Positions 42,799 to 53,804 of a stretch of DNA of 64,000 nucleotides are shown one piece after another. Every line of letters begins with the position of its first letter. The first letter of the stretch is position 1. The position numbers and the translations under genes were made by a program. Under the pieces are notes generated by a model. That model was not told where the DNA came from. It did no database searches and saw only the letters and a list, made by a program, of their open reading frames with translations. Source of the DNA: Paractinoplanes aksuensis (lineage in GTDB: Bacteria > Actinomycetota > Actinomycetes > Mycobacteriales > Micromonosporaceae). The stretch lies in contig NZ_JAMYJR010000012.1 in NCBI RefSeq assembly GCF_024137025.1, forward strand, positions 1-64,000. The letters run 5' to 3'.

Positions 42799-44648
42799 GA
42801 CTCACCGTGGGCCAGGCCGTGGTGCGGTTCCTGGCCAACCAGTGGACCGAGCGGGACGGCGTCGAGCGCCGGGCGATCGCCGGCTGCCTGGGCATTTTCG
42901 GGCACGGCAACGTGGCCGGGCTGGGTCAGGCGCTGTTGCAGGCCCAGCGCACCGGGGAGGCCGACCTGCCCTACCGGCTGGCCCGCAACGAGCAGGCGAT
43001 GGTCCACACGGCGGCCGGGTTCGCGCGGATGACCAACCGCCTGTCCGCGTACGCCTGCACCGCCTCGATCGGGCCGGGCTCGACCAACATGCTGACCGGC
43101 GCCGCGCTGGCCACGGTCAACCGGCTGCCCGTGCTGCTGCTGCCGTCCGACGTATTCGCCACCCGCGCCGCTTCGCCCGTGCTGCAAGAGCTGGAGGATC
43201 CGGGCGGGTACGACGTCTCGGTCAACGATGCCTTCCGCCCGCTGTCGCGGTTCTTCGACCGGGTCTGGCGGCCCGAGCAGCTGCCGTCGGCCCTGCTGGG
43301 CGCGATGCGGGTGCTGACCGACCCGGCCGAGACGGGCGCGGTCACCCTCTGTCTGCCCCAGGATCTTCAGGCCGAGGCGTACGACTTCCCGGACGACCTG
43401 TTCGGCCGGCGCGTCTGGCACATCGCCCGGCCGGTGGCCGAACCCGCCTTCGTCGAGCGCGCGGCCGCCGTGCTGCAGAACGCGCAACGCCCGCTGATCG
43501 TCGCCGGGGGCGGCGTCATCTACTCCGAGGCCTCGGACGAGCTGGACCGGTTCGCCCGGGCCACCGGCATCCCGGTGGCCGACACCCAGGCCGGCAAGGG
43601 AGCGCTGAGCTGGGACCACCCCAACTCGGTGGGCGGTGTCGGCTCGACCGGCACGCCGGTGGCCAACCGCCTGGCCCGCGAGGCCGACGTGATCATCGGT
43701 GTCGGCACCCGCTACAGCGACTTCACGACCGCTTCCCGTACGGCCTTCCAGCACCCCGACGTGCAGTTCGTGAACATCAACGTGGCCGGTTTCGACGCCG
43801 CAAAACAGTCGGCCCACCCGATCGTGGCCGACGCCCGCTCGGGCCTGTCCGCGTTGCTCACGGCGCTCGACGGCCGGCAGTTCCCCGGCGACCATGCGGC
43901 CGAGGTCGGAGCGTGGCAGGCCACGGTCGACCGGGCGTACCACCTGGGACATGGACCCCTGCCCGCCCAGACCGAGGTGATCGGGGCGGTGAACGAAGCG
44001 TGCGGAGCACGCGACGTGGTCGTGCAGGCGGCCGGCAGCCTGCCCGGCGACCTGCAGATGCTGTGGCGGGCGCGGGATCCGAAGCAGTACCACGTCGAGT
44101 ACGGCTACTCGTGCATGGGCTTCGAGATCGCGGGCGCGCTCGGCATCAAACTGGCCGACCCGAGCCGCGAGGTCTTCGCGATGGTCGGCGACGGCAGCTA
44201 TCTCATGATGGCGCAGGAGATCGTCACTGCTGTCGCTGAGGGCATCAAGCTCATCATCGTCCTGATCCAGAACCACGGGTTCGCCTCGATCGGCGCGCTG
44301 TCGGAGTCGCTCGGTTCGCAGCGCTTCGGCACCAGCTACCGCTACCGCAGCGCCGACGGCGACTACGACGGCGCCCACCTGCCCGTCGACCTGGCCGCCA
44401 ACGCCGAGAGCCTGGGCGCCCACGTCATCCGCTGCCGCACGATCGCCGACCTGGCCGACGGCCTGAAACGCGCCCGCGAGGCCGACCGCCTCACCGTCCT
44501 GCACATCGAGACCGACCCCCTGGCCCCGGTGCCGTCCTCCGACTCGTGGTGGGACGTGCCGGTGCCGCAGACCTCATCGCTGGAAAGCACTCGCGAGGCG
44601 CACGTCGCTTACGAGAAAGCCAAGCGTCTCCAACGCCCCTATCTGTAA
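42795..44648 (+). CDS. iolD: 3D-(3,5/4)-trihydroxycyclohexane-1,2-dione hydrolase
   Basis: 617 residues from GTG 42795, overlapping the iolB stop. A ThDP-dependent enzyme: the cofactor-activating Glu is in RNEQAMVHTAAGFARM (about E66), SIGPGSTNMLTGAALA is the N-terminal core, and the C-terminal GDGSYLMMAQEIVTAVAEG ends in QNHGF, the ThDP/Mg motif. It opens the cyclitol ring. Usual family length. Confidence 0.96.
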   Translation: MRLTVGQAVVRFLANQWTERDGVERRAIAGCLGIFGHGNVAGLGQALLQAQRTGEADLPYRLARNEQAMVHTAAGFARMTNRLSAYACTASIGPGSTNMLTGAALATVNRLPVLLLPSDVFATRAASPVLQELEDPGGYDVSVNDAFRPLSRFFDRVWRPEQLPSALLGAMRVLTDPAETGAVTLCLPQDLQAEAYDFPDDLFGRRVWHIARPVAEPAFVERAAAVLQNAQRPLIVAGGGVIYSEASDELDRFARATGIPVADTQAGKGALSWDHPNSVGGVGSTGTPVANRLAREADVIIGVGTRYSDFTTASRTAFQHPDVQFVNINVAGFDAAKQSAHPIVADARSGLSALLTALDGRQFPGDHAAEVGAWQATVDRAYHLGHGPLPAQTEVIGAVNEACGARDVVVQAAGSLPGDLQMLWRARDPKQYHVEYGYSCMGFEIAGALGIKLADPSREVFAMVGDGSYLMMAQEIVTAVAEGIKLIIVLIQNHGFASIGALSESLGSQRFGTSYRYRSADGDYDGAHLPVDLAANAESLGAHVIRCRTIADLADGLKRAREADRLTVLHIETDPLAPVPSSDSWWDVPVPQTSSLESTREAHVAYEKAKRLQRPYL

Positions 44649-44656
44649 GGACTGTC

Positions 44657-46153
<1,497 letters not shown>

Positions 46154-46209
46154 CCCTTCCAACCACCCCGGCCGCCGCCCCTGAGATCGACTGAAGACTG
46201 GACCTATTC

Positions 46210-47154
46210 ATGGAAATTCGTCACCTGCAACTCGGTAGCTGCCCCGACTCGTGGGGTGTGTGGTTCGCTTCCGACCCGCGGCAGACGCCGTATCAGCGGT
46301 TCCTCGACGAGATGGCCGCCGCCGGTTACCGGTGGCTGGAGCTCGGACCGTACGGCTACCTGCCCACCGACCCAGCGCTTCTGGGCGACGAACTCGCAGC
46401 ACGGGGGCTCTCCGTCGCCGGCGGGACGGTGGCCGGAGCCGGCGGGCCGCACAAGGACTTCGATGCTGTCGTGGCGGAGACCCGAAAGGTCGCCGCTCTG
46501 ACGTCCGCTCTTGGCGCGCAAAATGTCGTATTCGTTCCGGTGCCGGGCTATCGCGACGACGTGACCAACGCCTACCTCGAGCCGGGCGAGCTCGACGCCG
46601 ACGGGTGGCAGGCGCTCGTCAGGAACTCCAACACGCTCGGCAAGATCCTGCTCGAGGAGTACGGCGTTCACATGCGCTTCCACCCGCACGCCGACTACCA
46701 GGTCGAGACGCAGGCGCAGACCGAGCGCTTCCTGCAGGACACCGATCCGCGCTACGTGTCGCTGTGCCTCGACACCGGCCACCTGGCCTACCGCAAGGCC
46801 GACGTCCCCGCGATCATCCGCACTTATCCCGACCGCATCGGCTACGTGCACATCAAGCAGATGGACCCGGTCATCGCCGAGCGCGCCGTCAAGGACGACC
46901 TGGCCTTCGGCAAGGCCGTGGCCCAGGGCGCCAGCGTCGAGCCCCCGGTCGGCGAGCCCGACATCCCCGACGTGCTGGCCGCCCTCAGCGAACTCGACGC
47001 CGAACTGTTCGTCGTCGTCGAGCAGGACATGTACCCGGTCGAGTTCGACGTGCCGCTGCCCATCGCGGAACGCACCCGCACCTACCTGAACTCCGTCGGC
47101 CTCCACTCCCGGGCCGCCGCCGATCCCCGTCCAGCCACAGGAGAGAAGATATGA
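46210..47154 (+). CDS. iolE: myo-inosose-2 dehydratase
   Basis: 314 residues. TIM-barrel xylose-isomerase-like fold opening with LGSCPDSWGVWF, the actinobacterial IolE signature. Metal ligands are visible in RFHPHADYQVET, CLDTGHLAYRK, YVHIKQMDP and VVVEQDMYP. It dehydrates scyllo-inosose to the diketone that IolD opens. Its stop overlaps the substrate-binding protein start. Confidence 0.9.
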   Translation: MEIRHLQLGSCPDSWGVWFASDPRQTPYQRFLDEMAAAGYRWLELGPYGYLPTDPALLGDELAARGLSVAGGTVAGAGGPHKDFDAVVAETRKVAALTSALGAQNVVFVPVPGYRDDVTNAYLEPGELDADGWQALVRNSNTLGKILLEEYGVHMRFHPHADYQVETQAQTERFLQDTDPRYVSLCLDTGHLAYRKADVPAIIRTYPDRIGYVHIKQMDPVIAERAVKDDLAFGKAVAQGASVEPPVGEPDIPDVLAALSELDAELFVVVEQDMYPVEFDVPLPIAERTRTYLNSVGLHSRAAADPRPATGEKI

Positions 47155-48143
47155 CCGTTCGGACACGCACCTTCCGAATGCTCGCCGCTTCCGCGGCGGT
47201 GCTGGTCGCCGCCGCGGCATGCAGCGGTGGCGGGCGCGAGAAAGAGGAAGATACCGCCACCGGCGGCGGGAACGCGGCCGGAAGCTCGGGCTACACGATC
47301 GCCTTCATCACGCACGAGACGCCCGGCGACACGTTCTGGGACAAGATCAAGAACGGCGCGAACCAGGCCGCCAAGGACACCGGCGTCACCCTCAAGTACT
47401 CGAACGACCCCGAGGCGCCCAAGCAGGCCGTGCTGATCCAGAACGCGGTCGACTCCAAGGTCAACGGCATCGCGACGACCCTGGTGACCCCGGACGCGCT
47501 GGCCGGTTCGGTCAAGGCGGCGACCGACGCCGGCATCCCGGTGGTCGGCTTCAACTCCGGCATCGACCAGTACCAGAAGCTCGGCGCGCTGATGTACTTC
47601 GGCTCGGACGAGAGCCTGGCCGGCAAGACGGCCGGCGAACGGCTCGCGCAGCAGGGCGCCAAGAAGCCGCTCTGCGTGATCCAGCAGACCGGCTCGGTCG
47701 CCCTCGAGGCGCGCTGCGCGGGCGTGAAGTCGGCCATCCCGGGCACCGAGAACATCCAGGTCAACGGGGCCGATGACGCCGCCGTGACCTCCACGCTGCA
47801 GGCCAAGCTGTCCCAGGACAAGGCGATCGACGCGATCGTGACGCTGGGCGCGCCCCAGGCGCTGGACGCCATCAAGGCCAAGGAGCAGGCGAGCAGCCAG
47901 GCCAAACTGGTCACGTTCGACCTCAACGAGCAGGCCGCGACCGAGATCAAGAACGGCAACATCGTCTTCTCGATCGACCAGCAGCCTTACGTCCAGGGCT
48001 ACATGGCCGTCACCTCGCTCTACCTGAACATCAAGAACGGCAACGACATCGGTGGCGGCAAGGCCGTGCTGACCGGCCCTTCCTTCGTGGACAGCTCGAA
48101 CATCGACAAGATCATTCCGTTCACCAAGAACAACACACGGTAG
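47151..48143 (+). CDS. Sugar ABC transporter substrate-binding lipoprotein (CUT2)
   Basis: 330 residues. The signal peptide ends in lipobox AAAC (Cys24). The periplasmic-binding type 1 domain (YTIAFITHETPGDTFWDKIK, KVNGIATTLVTPDALAGSV, GIPVVGFNSG, DAIVTLGAPQALDAI) matches the ribose/inositol-binding group. Context inside the iol operon indicates myo-inositol. The start overlaps iolE (ATGA). Confidence 0.94.
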   Translation: MTVRTRTFRMLAASAAVLVAAAACSGGGREKEEDTATGGGNAAGSSGYTIAFITHETPGDTFWDKIKNGANQAAKDTGVTLKYSNDPEAPKQAVLIQNAVDSKVNGIATTLVTPDALAGSVKAATDAGIPVVGFNSGIDQYQKLGALMYFGSDESLAGKTAGERLAQQGAKKPLCVIQQTGSVALEARCAGVKSAIPGTENIQVNGADDAAVTSTLQAKLSQDKAIDAIVTLGAPQALDAIKAKEQASSQAKLVTFDLNEQAATEIKNGNIVFSIDQQPYVQGYMAVTSLYLNIKNGNDIGGGKAVLTGPSFVDSSNIDKIIPFTKNNTR

Positions 48144-48155
48144 GCAGGTGACGAG

Positions 48156-49217
48156 ATGAGCCAGACTCTCGAGGCGCCCGCGCCGGCGCCGTCCGAACCC
48201 TCCAACCGCGTACGGCTGAGCTTCGCGCAACGCCTGCTCGGCCGGCCCGAGGTCGGGGCGCTGGTGGCCGCGATCATCATCTTCATCTTCTTCATGGTGT
48301 CGGCCCCGTCGTTCCGCTCGGCCGAGTCGTTCTTCACCGTGCTCTACCAGTCGTCGGTGATCGGCATCGTCGCCGTCGGGGTCGGCCTGCTGATGATCGG
48401 CGGCGAGTTCGACCTGTCGGCCGGCGTCATGGTCTACACGGCCGGCCTGGTCACCTCGATGTTCTGCTGGTACTACGGGGTCAACCTGTGGATCGGGGCG
48501 GTCCTGTCGCTGATCTTCTGCCTGGCCCTGGGCTTCCTCAACGGCTATCTGGTGATGAAGACCGGCATCCCGAGCTTCCTCATCACGCTGGGCACGTTCT
48601 TCGTGCTGCAGGGGGCCAACCTGGGTGTCACCAAGCTGGTGACCGGCACGGTGTCGAGCTCTGACATCAGCAACATCGACGGGTTCAGCTCGCTGCAGGC
48701 GGTGTTCTCGTCCAGCTTCAAGATCGGGTCGGTCACGGTCTGGGGCTCGGTGCTGTGGTGGGTCCTGTTCGTCGCGCTCGCGGCCTGGACCCTGCAGCGG
48801 GCCCGCGTCGGCAACTGGATCTTCGCCGTCGGTGGCAACCCGGACAGCGCACGGGCCGTGGGTGTGCCTGTCGTCCGTACGAAAATCGGTCTTTTCATGA
48901 TCGTGTCGTTCCTGGCTTGGTTCGTCGGCATGCACCAGCTGTTCCGCTTCAACACGCTGCAGGCCGGCGGCGGTGTCGGCAACGAGTTCCTCTACATCAT
49001 CGCCGCGGTGGTGGGCGGCACGCTGCTCACCGGTGGCTTCGGCAACGCGATCGGCGTCGCCATCGGCGCCTTCATCTTCGGCATGACCAGCCTCGGCATC
49101 ATCTACGCGGGCTGGGACCCGAACTGGTTCAAGGCCTTCCTGGGCGTCATGCTGCTGCTCGCGGTGCTGGTCAACCTCTATGTCAAACGGATGGCCACGG
49201 CCAGGAAGGTGGGCTGA
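48156..49217 (+). CDS. Sugar ABC transporter permease (CUT2)
   Basis: 353 residues with about ten helices. GGEFDLSAGVMVYTAGLV and the coupling region AVGGNPDSARAVGVPV with AAVVGGTLLTGGFGNAIG are typical of RbsC-like permeases. It pairs with the binding protein 12 bp upstream and the ATPase 3 bp downstream. Confidence 0.95.
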   Translation: MSQTLEAPAPAPSEPSNRVRLSFAQRLLGRPEVGALVAAIIIFIFFMVSAPSFRSAESFFTVLYQSSVIGIVAVGVGLLMIGGEFDLSAGVMVYTAGLVTSMFCWYYGVNLWIGAVLSLIFCLALGFLNGYLVMKTGIPSFLITLGTFFVLQGANLGVTKLVTGTVSSSDISNIDGFSSLQAVFSSSFKIGSVTVWGSVLWWVLFVALAAWTLQRARVGNWIFAVGGNPDSARAVGVPVVRTKIGLFMIVSFLAWFVGMHQLFRFNTLQAGGGVGNEFLYIIAAVVGGTLLTGGFGNAIGVAIGAFIFGMTSLGIIYAGWDPNWFKAFLGVMLLLAVLVNLYVKRMATARKVG

Positions 49218-49220
49218 GCG

Positions 49221-50036
49221 ATGACCGACACCCTGGCCTCGCACGCCGACCAGACCCTGAACAAGGGCGAGCCGCTGATCGAGATGGAAGAGGTCGGCAA
49301 GTCGTACGGCGCGATCCGGGCCCTGCGCGGCATCAACCTGCGCGTCGGCGCGGGCGAGGTGACGTGTGTGCTCGGCGACAACGGCGCCGGCAAGTCCACG
49401 CTGATCAAGATCATGTCGGGGCTGCACCCGCACAACGAGGGCAACCTGCGCGTCGACGGTAAGGAGGTCTCGTTCTCGTCGCCGCGCGAAGCCCTGTCCC
49501 ACGGCATCGCCACCGTCTATCAAGACCTGGCCGTGGTGTCGCTGATGGAGGTCTGGCGCAACTTCTTCCTGGGCTCGGAGCTGACCGCGGGCAAGTACCC
49601 GCTGGCCGGGCTGAAGATCAGGCAGATGCGCGAGATCGCCGACGCCGAACTGCGCAAGATGGGCATCGTCGTCAAAGACATCAACCAGCCCATCGGTACG
49701 CTGTCCGGCGGCCAGCGGCAGTGCGTCGCGATCGCCCGGGCCGTCTATTTCGGGGCCCGGGTGCTGATCCTCGACGAACCCACCGCCGCCCTCGGCGTCA
49801 AGCAGTCCGGCGTCGTGCTCAAGTACGTGGCCGCGGCCCGCGACGCCGGTCTGGGCGTCGTCTTCATCACGCACAACCCGCACCACGCCTACCTGGTCGG
49901 GGACCACTTCGTGATCCTGAAGCTGGGCCGGATGTCGCTCGACAAGACCCGCCGGCAGGTCGGCATCGACGAGCTGACCACGCAGATGGCCGGCGGCGAC
50001 GAACTGACCGAGTTGTCGCACGAGCTGAAACGGTGA
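49221..50036 (+). CDS. Sugar ABC transporter ATPase, single-domain CUT2 type
   Basis: 271 residues with one ABC domain: Walker [11 protein letters not shown]-loop VYQDLAVV, signature [14 protein letters not shown], Walker [13 protein letters not shown], switch FITHNPHH. Most RbsA-type ATPases are fused double domains of about 500 residues; this one is the FrcA-like half-size form, so it probably works as a homodimer. Confidence 0.95.
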   Translation: MTDTLASHADQTLNKGEPLIEMEEVGKSYGAIRALRGINLRVGAGEVTCVLGDNGAGKSTLIKIMSGLHPHNEGNLRVDGKEVSFSSPREALSHGIATVYQDLAVVSLMEVWRNFFLGSELTAGKYPLAGLKIRQMREIADAELRKMGIVVKDINQPIGTLSGGQRQCVAIARAVYFGARVLILDEPTAALGVKQSGVVLKYVAAARDAGLGVVFITHNPHHAYLVGDHFVILKLGRMSLDKTRRQVGIDELTTQMAGGDELTELSHELKR

Positions 50037-51100
50037 TGACCATGCTGCAGGTCGGAGTCATCGGCACCGGCATGATCGGGCAGGACCACATCCGGCGGAT
50101 GACATCGGTGCTGGCCGGGGTCCGGGTCACCGCGGTGGCCGACGTGGACACCACGGTCGCCGCCTCGGTCGGGGCCCGGATCGGCGCCCCGGCCTTCGAG
50201 ACGGGCGAGGCGCTGATCGCGGACCCGTCGGTCGATGCGATCGTGGTCTGCTCGTGGGGGCCGACTCACGAGCAGTACGTGCTGGCCGCCATCGCTGCCG
50301 GCAAGCCGGTCTTCTGCGAGAAACCGCTGGCCACCACCCAGGACGCGTGTCTGCGCATCCTCGACGCCGAGGTCGCGCACGGCAGCCGGCTGGTGCAGGT
50401 CGGCTACATGCGGCGGTACGACGATGCCTACCGGGCATTGAAGGCCACGCTGGGCACGGGCCAGATCGGCGCGCCGCTGATGATGCACTGCGCGCACCGC
50501 AACGCCAGCGTGCCCGGTTTCTACGAGAAGGAAATGGCGATCACGGACACCGCCGTCCACGAGATCGACATGGTCCGGTGGATGTTCGACGACGAGATCA
50601 CGGCGGTGCGGGTGCTGACCCCGCGCCGTAGCAGCCTCGGCGGCGAGCTCCAAGACCCGCTGATGCTGCTGTTCGAGCTCTCGTCCGGGGTGCTGGTCGA
50701 CGTCGAGACCTCGGTCAACATCCGGTACGGCTACGACATCCGGGGCGAGATCGTCGGGGAGGAGGGGACGGCCGCCCTCGGTTCGCTGAGCCCCGTACAG
50801 GTGCGCAAGGCCGGGTTCGCGGCCGATCCGGTCCCGGCCGACTGGCGTGAAAGGTTCCTGCGCGCCTACGACGTGGAGTTTCAGGAGTGGATCGACGCGC
50901 TCCGGGCCGGCGGACGCCCGGTCGGGCCCTCGGCCTGGGACGGTTATGCGGCCGCCGTGGTCTCCGACGCCGGCGTGGCCGCGTTGCGCTCCGGCGACCG
51001 TGTTCCGGTCGTACTGACCGAGAAGCCGAAGTTGTACGAGACGGAGGTCGCGGCTCTCGCTCCGAACGCGTCGGCCGTTGCTGCCGGAGATGCCGCATGA
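50036..51100 (+). CDS. iolG: Inositol 2-dehydrogenase, Gfo/Idh/MocA family
   Basis: 354 residues from ATG 50036 (TGATG overlap with the ATPase); ATG 50042 and GTG 50033 are also possible. NAD-binding GVIGTGMIGQDHIRR, EKPLATT and the catalytic TDTAVHEIDMVRW (His/Asp) are present. It oxidises myo-inositol or an isomer to the inosose. Assigned from context; the exact cyclitol is not readable from sequence. Confidence 0.88.
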   Translation: MTMLQVGVIGTGMIGQDHIRRMTSVLAGVRVTAVADVDTTVAASVGARIGAPAFETGEALIADPSVDAIVVCSWGPTHEQYVLAAIAAGKPVFCEKPLATTQDACLRILDAEVAHGSRLVQVGYMRRYDDAYRALKATLGTGQIGAPLMMHCAHRNASVPGFYEKEMAITDTAVHEIDMVRWMFDDEITAVRVLTPRRSSLGGELQDPLMLLFELSSGVLVDVETSVNIRYGYDIRGEIVGEEGTAALGSLSPVQVRKAGFAADPVPADWRERFLRAYDVEFQEWIDALRAGGRPVGPSAWDGYAAAVVSDAGVAALRSGDRVPVVLTEKPKLYETEVAALAPNASAVAAGDAA

Positions 51101-51948
51101 AGATCGCCCTTGATCCGTACATGCTGCGTCGGGTGCCCCTGCTCGACCTGCCGCGCGTCGTGGCCGACCTCGGGTATCACCACATCGAGCTGTCGCCGCG
51201 CGACGACTTCATGCCGTTCTTCCTGCATCCAAGGGTGGACAAGGCCGGAGTGGCCGCGTTCCGGCGTGCGCTGGCGTCGGCCGAGGTCTCGGTGGCGTCG
51301 GTGCTGCCGCTGTACCGGTGGTCGGGCCCCGACGAGGACGAGCGCCAGGCCGCCGTACGGTATTGGAAGCGGGCCATCGAGATCACGGTCGACCTCGGCG
51401 TCAACGTGATGAACTCCGAGTTCAATGGCCGTCCCTCGGCGGCCGCCTCGTCCGAAGCGCAGTTCTGGCGCTCGATGGAAGAGCTGCTGCCGATCTTCGA
51501 ACGCGAGGGGGTGCGGCTCGTGCTCGAACCGCACCCCGACGACTTCCTCGAGGACGGGATCGGCGCGGTCAACCTGGTCCGCGGCATCAACAGCGACCTG
51601 GTCTCATTCCTCTACTGCTGCCCGCACACGTTCCACCAGGGTGGCAACCTGGCCGAGATCATCCGCTACGCCGGCCCGCTGCTGACCCAGTTGCACATAG
51701 CCGACTCGTTCGACTTCCGGGCGTCGTCGGGCCTGCGCTACATCGTCAACCCGCCCGGCAGCACGGCCCGGGTCCACCAGCACCTGGACATCGGCCAGGG
51801 CGAGGTCGACTGGGACCTGTTCTTCAAGACGCTGACCGAGGTGAACTTCGACGGCATCGCCACCGTCTGCGTCTTCGCCTGGGAGGAGAGGGCGGAGGAG
51901 AGCGCCCGCTTCAACCTGGACCAGATCAGGCGCTACACCACCGGCTGA
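51097..51948 (+). CDS. TIM-barrel sugar isomerase/epimerase, IolH-like
   Basis: 283 residues from the ATG overlapping iolG. Xylose-isomerase-like barrel with LVLEPHPDDFLED, FLYCCPHTFHQGG, LHIADSFD and a DIGQGEVDWDLFF block that supply metal ligands. Actinobacterial iol clusters often end with such an IolH/IolI-like protein, perhaps interconverting inososes. It is the last gene of the operon, followed by tandem repeats and a terminator. Confidence 0.85.
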   Translation: MKIALDPYMLRRVPLLDLPRVVADLGYHHIELSPRDDFMPFFLHPRVDKAGVAAFRRALASAEVSVASVLPLYRWSGPDEDERQAAVRYWKRAIEITVDLGVNVMNSEFNGRPSAAASSEAQFWRSMEELLPIFEREGVRLVLEPHPDDFLEDGIGAVNLVRGINSDLVSFLYCCPHTFHQGGNLAEIIRYAGPLLTQLHIADSFDFRASSGLRYIVNPPGSTARVHQHLDIGQGEVDWDLFFKTLTEVNFDGIATVCVFAWEERAEESARFNLDQIRRYTTG

Positions 51949-51960
51949 GCCCCCGCCGGC

Positions 51961-52060
51961 TGAGCCCTCACCGTTTCCACCTGACTGAGCCCTCACCGTT
52001 TCCACCTGGCTGAGCCCTCACCGTTTCCACCTGGCTGAGCCCTCACCGTTTCCACCTGGC
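51961..52060. repeat. 25-bp tandem repeat, 4 copies
   Basis: TGAGCCCTCACCGTTTCCAC plus CTGGC is repeated at 51961, 51986, 52011 and 52036 with one mismatch. Each copy carries a TGA. It lies just after the last iol gene and before a terminator hairpin. Confidence 0.95.
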
Positions 52061-52063
52061 TGA

Positions 52064-52105
52064 GCGCCCACCGCGAGACGATCCGTTTCGTCTCGCGGTG
52101 AGCGC
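52064..52105. terminator. Strong bidirectional hairpin terminator
   Basis: CACCGCGAGACGA (52069-52081) and TCGTCTCGCGGTG (52088-52100) pair perfectly around a 6-nt loop and the stem extends through GCGC on both sides after one mismatch. It lies between the iol operon and the convergent SRPBCC gene. Confidence 0.85.
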
Positions 52106-52124
52106 CGTGGCCCGGAGCGACCGC

Positions 52125-52607
52125 TCAGTCTTCGGGGCTGTCGTGGTCGCCGAACAGGGCGGCGTAGCGGCTGAGGTAGAGCGGCCAGCCCGAGTCGTTG
52201 CCGAGAGCGGTGTTGAGCGACTCCCAGCCCGGCCCGTGCCGGTCGAGGTGGCGGTGTTCCAGTTCCACCCGCGTACGGTCCGGGGCCTCGGCGATGAAGC
52301 GGACCTCGACCTCGCTGGTGTTCCGCAGGTCGTTCTCCAGTGTCCACTCGACGCCGATGTCCCAGCTGAACACGACCAGGTTCGGCGGTTCGTAGGCCAG
52401 GATGCGGGCCCAGACGAACTCGGTGCCGTCCTCGGCCCGGTCGTAGATGCGACCGCCCACCCGCGGCTCGAACACCGTCTCGGCGAGCGGCGAGCTCATC
52501 AGATAGTGATCGCGCGGCTTGATGTCGTAGAACCGCCCGGTGAACACCTCGAACGCCTTGGCCTGCGGTGCCTGCACGACGACGTGCCGCAGAACTACCT
52601 CGCTCAT
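52125..52607 (-). CDS. SRPBCC (AHSA1-like) domain protein
   Basis: 160 residues. START/AHSA1 fold: VVVQAPQAKAFEVFTGRFYD, EPRVGGRIYDRAEDGTEFVW, WDIGVEWTLEND, EVEVRFIAEAPDRTRVELEH, WPLYLSRYAALF. These bind hydrophobic ligands in a deep cavity. It is translationally coupled (ATGA) behind an ArsR regulator, a very common actinobacterial pair. Confidence 0.93.
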   Translation of the reverse strand: MSEVVLRHVVVQAPQAKAFEVFTGRFYDIKPRDHYLMSSPLAETVFEPRVGGRIYDRAEDGTEFVWARILAYEPPNLVVFSWDIGVEWTLENDLRNTSEVEVRFIAEAPDRTRVELEHRHLDRHGPGWESLNTALGNDSGWPLYLSRYAALFGDHDSPED

Positions 52608-52924
52608 GACTTCTCCTCGTCCTCTTCCTCGACGATCTCTTGAAAGCCTTCCAGGGTCCGCCGCCAGAACATGTCGAGCTGGTCGCGGAGCGCGGACACA
52701 CCGGCCGGATTGAGCCGGTAGACCCGTCGCGTGCCCGCCGCCTCGTCCTCGACGAGACCCGCGTCCTTGAGCACACGCAGATGCTGCGACACCGCGGGCC
52801 GGCTGATCGGCAGCTCGTCGGCCAGCTCACCGACAGCGCGTGGCCGCACCGCCAGACATTCCACGATCGCGCGCCGACTCGGGTCGCCCAGGATCTCCCA
52901 CCCGTCAGCTTGGTAAGTGGCCAC
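52604..52924 (-). CDS. ArsR-family regulator
   Basis: 106 residues from GTG 52924; a longer open frame upstream is low-complexity and not preferred. Winged helix: EILGDPSRRAIVECLAVRPR, VGELADELPISRPAVSQHLR, EDEAAGTRRVYRLNP. No metal-binding Cys pair, so it belongs to the non-metal type that partners SRPBCC proteins. An inverted repeat lies immediately upstream of the start. Confidence 0.92.
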   Translation of the reverse strand: MATYQADGWEILGDPSRRAIVECLAVRPRAVGELADELPISRPAVSQHLRVLKDAGLVEDEAAGTRRVYRLNPAGVSALRDQLDMFWRRTLEGFQEIVEEEDEEKS

Positions 52925-52927
52925 GAA

Positions 52928-52947
52928 CGGTAAGCTACGACTTACCG
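52928..52947. promoter_or_regulatory. Inverted repeat, probable ArsR operator
   Basis: CGGTAAG and CTTACCG flank a 6-bp spacer, four bases upstream of the arsR start, so binding would block a near-leaderless promoter. The half-site GGTAAGT recurs just inside the gene. Confidence 0.65.
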
Positions 52948-52983
52948 ATGCGGTGGTCAACCCCTGGCCGGATAGGCGCCCTG

Positions 52984-53040
<57 letters not shown>

Positions 53041-53170
53041 GTTTGCCGTTGCCGAGCTCGTCGTCGCCGCCCACCGCGTCGCCGCTCGGCGTCGCTCGGC
53101 ATCCGGGCCGGTTCGGCCAGGCGCCGGGAACGGAATCGACGACGATGGCTGGTTCGGAGATCATGTCCGC

Positions 53171-53641
53171 ATGGCGGCAGAGACATTGACATCCCTGACA
53201 TCGCTCGGCGGAGTCGCCCTCGGCGGCGGACTGTCGTATTTGGTGCAGCGGACAACCCAGCGCATGACAGCGCGCCTGGAGGAGGGCAAACAAGCAGCAG
53301 CCCGCACGGAGACCCGGCGGGCCGAGCGGCTGGCGTTGCTGGAACGCTTCGTCAGCGTGGGCGCCGAAGCCGAACGGCACGCCTTCGAACGCCCCGACAC
53401 GTGGACCGAGGGCGACGCTTGGCACACCCGCACCCAGGAGACGATGAACCGCTTCTGGGTGGCCGACCGCATGATTCGCCTGCTGTTCCCACCACCGGTC
53501 CACGAGGCCGCCCGCGCCTACTTCCTGCTCCTCAACGGCGCCGTCTGGGAGGGCACCCCCAGCCGCGACGACCTGCGCGAGGCCTTGGAACAGCCTCGCC
53601 TGACCTTCCTCGACGCCGCCCGGGCCGAACTCGACGGTTAG
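53171..53641 (+). CDS. Hypothetical protein with N-terminal membrane segment
   Basis: 156 residues from ATG 53171; a longer frame from 53018 runs through the microsatellite and is not preferred. Residues about 3-22 are mildly hydrophobic (ETLTSLTSLGGVALGGGLSYL), followed by a basic helix (RTTQRMTARLEEGKQAAART) and a helical domain (RFWVADRMIRLLFPPPVHEA). Such proteins are common in actinobacteria without known function. Confidence 0.7.
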   Translation: MAAETLTSLTSLGGVALGGGLSYLVQRTTQRMTARLEEGKQAAARTETRRAERLALLERFVSVGAEAERHAFERPDTWTEGDAWHTRTQETMNRFWVADRMIRLLFPPPVHEAARAYFLLLNGAVWEGTPSRDDLREALEQPRLTFLDAARAELDG

Positions 53642-53804
53642 CGGCCCGCGTCAGGGTCCAGCCGAGCTCCGCGACGGCCAGATCCGGATTGCTCGGCGCG
53701 GGTGGTCGGCCCGATGGCACGGCGCCCACGCTGGAATGTCGTGCGACGAGCGGCGTGTTTCATAGTTGGACCCAGCCTGCACCGGGCCCAGTTGTTAAGG
53801 CGCC

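Noticed and set aside
51961..52060. Four 25-bp repeats as a possible CRISPR array
   Set aside because: Copies are directly adjacent with no spacers and there are no cas genes.
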